Source: Stictocephala bisonia
Lineage: Eukaryota; Arthropoda; Insecta; Hemiptera; Membracidae
DNA length: 64,000 bases
Assembly (NCBI GenBank): GCA_035578905.1
Contig: JAQJVL010000568.1
Location: 310,001-374,000, forward strand
Reading direction: 5' to 3'
Made by a program: the position numbers and the translations under genes. The notes beneath the pieces are model-generated. The model made no database searches. It had not been told where the DNA came from and saw only the letters and a program-made list of their open reading frames with translations. Shown here piece by piece: positions 57,854 to 64,000 of the stretch; positions within the stretch are counted from its first letter, which is position 1, and every line of letters begins with the position of its first letter.

Positions 57854-60110
57854 ATTTTACTGATTTACGAAACTCTGTTGGCATTAAAAATGTAATTAAT
57901 AATGGAAATTTAAAAGAGAATAGTAAATTAGACTTTAATCTACTTAAAAGTATCTTAAGTAATGTGAATTGGAACCATCTTTATCAGGAAGTGATGTAAA
58001 TGTTTGTTATTCAATTTTTTACGATATTTTAAGTAATGCTCTGGAAAATAGTTATATAAAAAGGAACACAAATAGTAAATTTTTAAAAGCAAAACAGATC
58101 AGTCCATGGATAACAGAGAAAATTTTGAATAAAATTAAAAAACGAACCATCTATATAAAATTTTTAAAAGACGGCCATATGATTTAACTTTTAAGAATTA
58201 TTATCGCAATTTATGTAATAATCTCTCAGCAGATATAGATTGTGCCAAAAACGATTTCTTTAAATTACAAATTAAATACAAACTGTCGTGGCGACTCCGC
58301 TCAGCAATGGAAAATTATAAATGGGTTAACAGGTGTGGTAAGTAACAAAAGTGTGGATAAAATTGAATTGGATAACGGCGAAGTTGTAGCGGAACCTGTT
58401 AAGGTTGCTCGGCTTATCAACGATCACCTTATCAGTATTCAGACTGACAGACCTGACCTTGACACTGGTACCGCTCCACTAATGACTTTGTACTCGTACC
58501 CTCACTCCCTGTACTCTACTCCAACTTCAGTCGGCGAAATAAAAACAACAGTCAATAGCTTAAAAAATAAAAAATCTTCTGGTTTTGATAATGTTAATGT
58601 ATATATACTAAAAAATACAGTAGAAATTCTTGCTCCAGTTTTAGTATACATAATAAACCAAAGCTTCAGTAAAGGTGTGTTTCCAGATAAGTTAAAATTG
58701 AGCTTTGTTATACCAATTTTTAAGAAAGGAAATTCTTTTAAAATTAACAACATAACGCCAATTAGCTTGCTGTAAGTTTTTTCTAAAGTAATTGAAAAAA
58801 CAGTCTTGAAAAGATTACTTAGTTTTCTTGAAGGTTAAATTTTTTTTAATGTAAATCAATTTGGTTTCACCTAAGGCAAATCTATAGAAGTTGCCTTAAT
58901 TTCTCTAACTGACAATTTATATAATAGTTTAAATAATCACAATAAAACTTCTGGGCTATTTATAGATTTTAAAAAAGCGTTTGATCTGGTCGATCACAAT
59001 ATTCTTATAAAAAAAAAAAAAAATATGGAATTAGCTGGCATTCGAGGTATAGCACTGGATTTCTTCAAAAGTTTTATTACCAATCGAAAACAACAAGTCA
59101 AAATCAAAAACTATCTGAGTCCTTCCTTGACAGTTAAGGCTGGTGTTCCCCAGGGGAGTGTAATATCATCTACTCTGTTCCTAATTTTTATAAATGACTT
59201 ATTAAAGGTTAACTTTCATGGTAAAGTTACAGCTTTCGCTGACGACATAGCATTTTTCTATTCGAATAAAAATATTAATATTTTATGTGATATGATGACT
59301 GAAGACTTACTGCTGCTTAGAAATTGGTGCAAAGCAAACAGGAAGTAAGTTAATGTCGAAAAAACTAAATTTATTAATTTTGGATTCGCCGATTTTGAAT
59401 TGCCTTTGCCGTTAAAATACCATCTTTACAACTGTAACACTTTTCAAAATTGTAAATGTCAACATATTGAGAAAGTAACAAATGTAAACTATTTAGGAGT
59501 TGTCCTGGACCAAAGACTATCATGGGAAAATCACATCATCCGATTAAATAATAAATTAAGGTCATCAATATGAACTTTTTATTATTTACGCAACTTCTGC
59601 AACACATCCTTGTTAAGAACGTTATATTTTTCTTTAAATTTCCAAAATTCAGTATGGGTTAATTTGTTACGGTGGAACGTACAAAACATTGATAGATAAA
59701 ATAAGAGTATCTCAAAATCATTTTATACGTCTTATGTTAAGAAAAAGATTAAGAGACAGTTCCTTTCCACTTTACCAAGATTTAAAGATTCTAACAGTTC
59801 AACATTTATTCCTGTATAAGGTTCTGAGAATATTTTTCATTAGAAGCGGTAACAGAGAAGACAATGAATTACATTGCTACAACACTAGAGCAATATTAAA
59901 ACAACACTAGCTCGTGGCAATATTAAAATTCCTAAAGTAAATAAAAATATTTTCAGAAAGTCTTTTGAATATTTAGCGCCTAAAATTTTTAATCACTTAC
60001 CTATCTTCATTAGAAACATTACAGCTTTCAATTTATTTTGTAAAAAACTTAAAGAATGGCTTTTAAGTCTTAGTGACATTAGTTTCATGAGTGATATCCA
60101 TTCTTAATTA
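57854..60110 (+). pseudogene. LINE2 reverse transcriptase and C-terminus
   Basis: Pieces in order: SSGFDNVNVYILKNT, IINQSFSKGVFPDKLKLSFV, ITPISLL, FIDFKKAFDLVDH (catalytic Asp), a poly-A slip at 59010-59022, AGVPQGSVISSTLFLIFIND, and TAFADDIAFF with the catalytic ADD box. The C-terminal region (IRVSQNHFIRLMLRKRLRD) runs to about 60105. Frame changes lie at about 58190, 58775, 59010 and 59348. Confidence 0.82.
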
Positions 60111-60382
60111 ATTCTCAGATTATGTTTATGTTCTTTTATTTATTGTTATTTATTATAATACACTTGACTCTTTGAACCTCTAAGTTAAAATATATATATA
60201 AGAATAGAGCTTACATTTTTTTTATCTTTATATATTGTAATTTTTATACATAAGTCAAATGTAATATGCATATATTGTACATGCAAACACTGCAGATGGC
60301 GGCTATTAAATTGTAAATAACTGCTAGACTCAAATCAAATTAAATTGTTTTATTATCTATGTAACTTAATCTTTTTTATCAC

Positions 60383-60857
60383 CCGCCCACCCATACAAGT
60401 ACAGTGGTATTAGCCCACCCGCCCACCCATACACGTACAGTGGTATTGGCCCACCCGCCCACCCATACACGTACAGTGGTATTGGCCCACCCGCCCACCC
60501 ATATACGTACAGTGGTGTTTACCCACCCACCCACCCATACAAGTACAGTGGTATTGGCCCACTCGCCCACCCATACACGTACAGTGGTATTAACCCACCC
60601 GCTCTCCCGAACACGTCCAGTGGTATTAACCCACCCTCTCACCCATACACGTACAGTGGTATTGACCCACCCTCTCACCCATACACGTACAGTGGTATTG
60701 ACCCATCCGCCCACCCATACACGTACAGTGGTATTAACCCACCCTCTCACCCATACACGTACAGCGGTATTAACCCACCCGCCCACCCATAAACGTACAG
60801 AGGTATTGACCCACCCGCCCACCCATACACGTAGAGTGGTATTGATCGCCACCGTAG
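60383..60857 (+). repeat. 36-bp minisatellite, forward array, about 13 copies
   Basis: The unit is ACCCGCCCACCCATACACGT plus ACAGTGGTATTGACCC, 36 bp, or 12 codons. Frames with THTRTVVLTHPP repeats are shadows. It faces an inverted array at 60885. Confidence 0.95.
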
Positions 60858-60884
60858 AGTAGTGTTGATTATCAATAACACTGT

Positions 60885-61215
60885 ACGTGTGTGGGTGGGT
60901 CAATACCACTGTACATGTGTGGATAGGTGGGTGGGTCAATAATAATGTACGTGTGTAGGTGGGTGGGTGGGTCAATAAACTGTACGTGTGTGGGTGGGCG
61001 GGTGGGTCAATAACACTGTACGTGTGTGGGTGGGCGGGTGGGTCAATAACACTGTACGTATGTGGGTGGGTGGGTGGGTCAATAATACTGTACGTGTGTG
61101 GGTGGATCAATAACACTGTATGTGTGTGGGTGGGTGGGTGGGTCAATAATACTGTACGTGTGTGGGTGGATGGGTGGGTCAATAACACTGTACGTGTATG
61201 GGTGGGCGGGTGGGT
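60885..61215 (-). repeat. 36-bp minisatellite, inverted array, about 9 copies
   Basis: The same unit on the minus strand (TGTACGTGTGTGGGTGGGCG plus GGTGGGTCAATAACAC). About 25 bp separate it from the forward array, so the two can pair as one very long hairpin; an open minus frame of 291 codons crosses both arrays. Confidence 0.95.
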
Positions 61216-61475
61216 CAGGAAAGACAAAAAACCCATAACAATGAAAGAAATCATAAAAATTTGGATCTATTTAGATACCTAGGAAGTTGGTCCACATGAG
61301 CTATGCATTGCACAACTTACGTCAAAACAGTAGTTCTAATGGCAAAAGAAGCATCTAATAAAGAGAGGAGATTATTGTTTAGGCTGCTGGAAAGACAGCT
61401 AAGAAAGAGTTTAATGAAATTTTACTTTTGGAGTGTGTGCTCTAAGAGACCCATAATGGATATTGCTCCATGGAC
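61216..61475 (+). pseudogene. LINE reverse transcriptase C-terminal fragment
   Basis: Pieces such as YLGSWST (61275-61297, broken), VVLMAKEASNKERRLLF and LRKSLMKFYFWSV match the post-palm region of LINE RTs (YLGSxxT, IAxAKxAFxxKRxLL, Yx.WSV). Short and frameshifted; a family different from the two large LINEs. Confidence 0.65.
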
Positions 61476-61589
61476 ACAATACATTACAGTACAGTATTCT
61501 ACAGTACCATTGTACGTATATGTGTGGGCAGGTGGGTTATATAATAATATAAATATAAATAAGTTGGTTACCTTATTTATATAATTAAT

Positions 61590-62275
61590 ATACATAAGTG
61601 AACTACTGATAGTAGGGAGGCTCTCTGACGTGTAATTCTGGTGCTGATTTCGGAGATGAACTTGAAACGCTCGGACAAGTATTCAGGAGATCTAGTGTTT
61701 AAAATATTCAACAGAAGAATAAGGATGTGGTATTCACGAAATTGTTTTAGTTTCAGCATACCTAACTGTTTGAAGAATGGAGAAACATGATCGTCCCGTC
61801 TTAAATTGAATATAATAATCTAATGTAGAAGTTCTGTGCTCTTTTGAAGCCTGTCCAAGAGCTTAACAGTCATGTCATTGATCACCACGTCACAGTAGTT
61901 GAAGTGAGGCAGAACCAGTTTTTACCAGCATCACTTTAACAGAAAATGGCAGATAGGAAGCACACCGTTTAACACTGTGAATGCCAGCAAACAACCTACT
62001 GCATACCTACGTAACATGATCAGTCCAAGCCAAAGTTTTGGCCATAGTAAGTCCTAGATTCTTTACACTGTCTGAGTAGTCGAGAGTATTGTCATTTAGT
62101 CTCAATCTAAAGAAGTCAGTGAAATTGTTTGCCGAAGTAGTCTAAAATGTCCAATAAGGATAGTCTTGGTTTTATTATTATTTAACATTAGTCCATGTCT
62201 CTGAGCCCAAGCAGCTATTGCAGACTGTTTTAACTGATCACTCAACTTGTTATGTGATCAGTAAATTTCCAAGTT
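61590..62275 (-). pseudogene. LINE reverse transcriptase C-terminal fragment, minus strand
   Basis: Minus-strand pieces read AHRQRHGLMLNNNKTK, HFNYCDVVINDMTVKLLDRLQK, and SPEYLSERFKFISE, the typical end of another LINE family. Several stops. A plus-strand 3' tail (AATAAATATCATTTATCATTTATC, 62311-62334) sits at its 5' side and belongs to yet another insertion. Confidence 0.7.
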
Positions 62276-62589
62276 TGTTTATTGTTTTTATTTTTGTAAA
62301 AATATGTGGAAATAAATATCATTTATCATTTATCAGTTGTGTGGGCTATTACCATCGTACGTTTATGGTAGATGTGAGAGTGATTACTTAGAGCTTAAAT
62401 CAATAATGCAAATTTTGCTATTAAACTTTAGCATTACTACATGGACGTGGGGATTTAGACCTTTAGTAAGTATTTGTGTCTGAGTTCTAAATATGGTGGG
62501 TGGCCTCCTAGTTACCACAGAGTAATAATGTTTTAAGAGATATCTGTTCCTGTTGAACGTAATTGTGTGCTTGAGAGGGACTAGGTGGC

Positions 62590-63010
62590 TCATTAGTAAA
62601 AGTTGTGTAGTTGAGGCAGTATGGATGGTTCATTAGTTATTAGTTGGTGTAATTCAGTGGGAATGGGTTGCTCATTGTCTAGTAGTCGTGCGCTTGGGAG
62701 GGGTATGGGTGGGTCATTAGTTATTAGTTGGTGTAATTGAGTGGGAATGGGTTGCTCATTGTCTAGTAGTCGTGCACTTGGGAGGGGTATGGGTGGCTCA
62801 TTAGTTACTAGTTGGTGTAATTGAGTGGGAGTGGATTGCTCATTGTCTAGTAGTCGTGCACTTGGGAGGGGTATGGATGGCTCATTAGTTATTAGTTGGT
62901 GTAATTGAGTGGGAATGGATTGCTCATTGCCTAGTAGTCGTGCGCTTGGGAGGGATATGGGTGGCTCATTAGTTACTAGTTGTGTGCTTGAAGGAGTATG
63001 GGTGACTCAA
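62590..63010. repeat. 84-bp tandem repeat, about 4-5 copies
   Basis: GTGGGAATGGGTTGCTCATT recurs at 62657, 62741, 62825 and 62909 at exact 84-bp spacing, with TCATTAGTTATTAGTTGGTG between. No coding support. Confidence 0.9.
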
Positions 63011-63084
63011 TAGTTAGTATTTGTTTACTTGGGGGATTAGGGGGTGGTTCAGTAGTGAATAGACGTATGCTTGAGGGAGGCCTT

Positions 63085-63735
63085 GGGTTGCAAGCTGGCC
63101 ATTTGTTGCAGGTCAGCTTGTGGCAGAGTCGCATGTGGCAGGTCAGCTTATAGCAAAGCCGATTTTGGAAGGGCTGTTTGTGAAAAGTCACATTTTGTCA
63201 GGTCACCTTTTGAAAGGTCAGCTTGTTGCAGAGGTGCTTGTGGAAGGTCAGCTTGTTATATATCATCTTGAGGCAGAGTCGATTAAAGCAGGTCAGCTTA
63301 TAGCAGGACTGCTTATGGCAGGGCTGTTTGTGGCAGGTTAGCTTTTGGAAGGTCAGCTTGCTGCAGGTCAGCTTATAGCAAGGCCGCTTTTGGCGGAGCT
63401 GTTTGTTGCAGGTAAAATTATTGCAGGTCAGCTTTTAGGGGGTCAGCTTGTTGCAGGTCAGCTTGTGGAAAGTAAGCTTGTTGCAGGTAAGCTTATAGAA
63501 GGGCTCCTTGCTGTAGGTCAGCTTGTAACAAGTCAGCTTGGGGGAAGTCAGCTTATTGCAGGTCAGCTTATAGCAGAGTTGCTGTGGTGGGTCAGCTTAT
63601 GACAGGGCCACTCATAGCAGGGCTGATGTGGCAGGTCAGCTTAAGGCTGAGCCGCTTGTGGCAGGGCTGATTATGGCAGGTCAGATTGTAGCAATTCAGC
63701 TTGTGGCGGGTAACTTGAGCAAGGCCGCTTGTATC
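63085..63735 (+). repeat. 15-bp repeat, about 43 degenerate copies, pentapeptide-like translation
   Basis: The unit is GCAGGTCAGCTTGTG with many variants, in 15-bp phase. Since 15 is 5 codons, plus-strand frames read as pentapeptide runs such as AGQLV, ESKLV, EGLLA. Three overlapping frames (63071-63271, 63120-63341, 63345-63602) are open in turn. This resembles pentapeptide-repeat proteins, but the A(D/N)LxX consensus is weak, codons for start and a domain cap are lacking, and frames change, so I treat it as a minisatellite. Confidence 0.85.
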
Positions 63736-64000
63736 AGATCCACTATTGATTTGTATGTGCTAGTAAGGGATGATTATCTCACTATTAAGTAGTTCATTTG
63801 CTTGAGAGGGTCAGGATGAGTAGCACGTTAGCTAGTATTTGTGTCGTTAGGAATGAGATGTCCCTAATAATAATTAGTTTTGTGTTTAATGGAGGTTGCT
63901 TATCAGTAAAGAATTGTATTCTTAAAGTGGCTCATTTTTAATCAACTTTGGGCTTGAGGGAGTCAGTAGTTATTTATTTATTAGTTGTGTGCGATTATGA
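63736..64000. other. window end, no gene seen
   Basis: Moderately AT-rich, with words from the 84-bp repeat (TTAGTTGTGTGC) but no clear array. Confidence 0.5.

Larger units (their letters stand above)
56290..60370 (+). mobile_element. degenerate LINE (CR1/Jockey-like)
   Basis: In order: a coiled-coil ORF1, an APE endonuclease, a reverse transcriptase, a C-terminal region and an AT-rich 3' end at about 60370, next to the 36-bp minisatellite. Many stops and frame changes. The clade is a guess from domain order and motif style. No target duplication was found. Confidence 0.8.

Noticed and set aside
60379..61254. 291-codon frame with THPPTHTRT and VWVGGWVNT repeats
   Set aside because: It is a shadow of two opposed 36-bp arrays; both strands are open, which points to repeat periodicity rather than coding.

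Overview
The window is AT-rich eukaryotic DNA with short exons, GT-AG introns, long tandem satellites, LINE retrotransposons, a decayed P-element and one 100-N assembly gap. The exons look arthropod: a modular serine protease (ModSP/HP14)-like S1 protease with GDSGGG around the catalytic serine. An insect, perhaps a hemipteran, is an inference; nothing here proves the species.

Layout. (1) 1-7.25 kb: the terminal exon of a plus-strand ModSP-like gene (1547-1740), its 3' flank, then about 33 copies of an 87-bp satellite. (2) 7.25-13.54 kb: plus-strand copies of two upstream exons (9227-9364 and 12570-12790, the second frameshifted), with a 32-bp minisatellite in the intron; it ends in a (TA)n run. 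(3) 13.54-19.4 kb: GC-shifted sequence, the gap, a broken THAP/P-element transposase (about 15.55-17.34 kb) and unassigned DNA. (4) 19.4-34.3 kb: the main gene, minus strand. Its catalytic exons join in phase: EGF-like 30864-31034, activation site 29852-30016, His 27485-27615, Asp 25863-26033, linker 23561-23741, Ser 21629-21822. Just 3' of the linker exon lie seven tandem defective copies of it. (5) 34.9-42.8 kb: a 79-bp hairpin satellite split by a 4.9-kb LINE with a 17-bp target duplication. This LINE carries a macro-domain ORF and has a second, truncated LINE inserted in it. (6) 43.9-49.1 kb: the inverted partner of 7.25-13.54 kb, with candidate 5' exons of the main gene. (7) 51-56 kb: a third partial copy of the upstream flank and a second, frameshifted ModSP-like gene (minus; exons 55852-56018, 53696-53872, 52738-52928). 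(8) 56.3-64 kb: a degenerate LINE, a 36-bp minisatellite in two facing inverted arrays, LINE fragments, an 84-bp repeat and a 15-bp repeat that reads as pentapeptides.

The locus is a protease family expanding by inverted and tandem duplication in repeat-dense DNA. Two inverted-repeat pairs (1.5-4.2 with 19.4-21.9 kb; 7.25-13.5 with 43.9-49.1 kb) place plus-strand pieces opposite the minus-strand gene. Because the gap lies between them, a misjoin or an unmerged haplotype is a live alternative. The strongest leads are the pseudo-exon array, the macro-domain LINE, and the minisatellite core shared by the LINE 5' end and several dispersed arrays.
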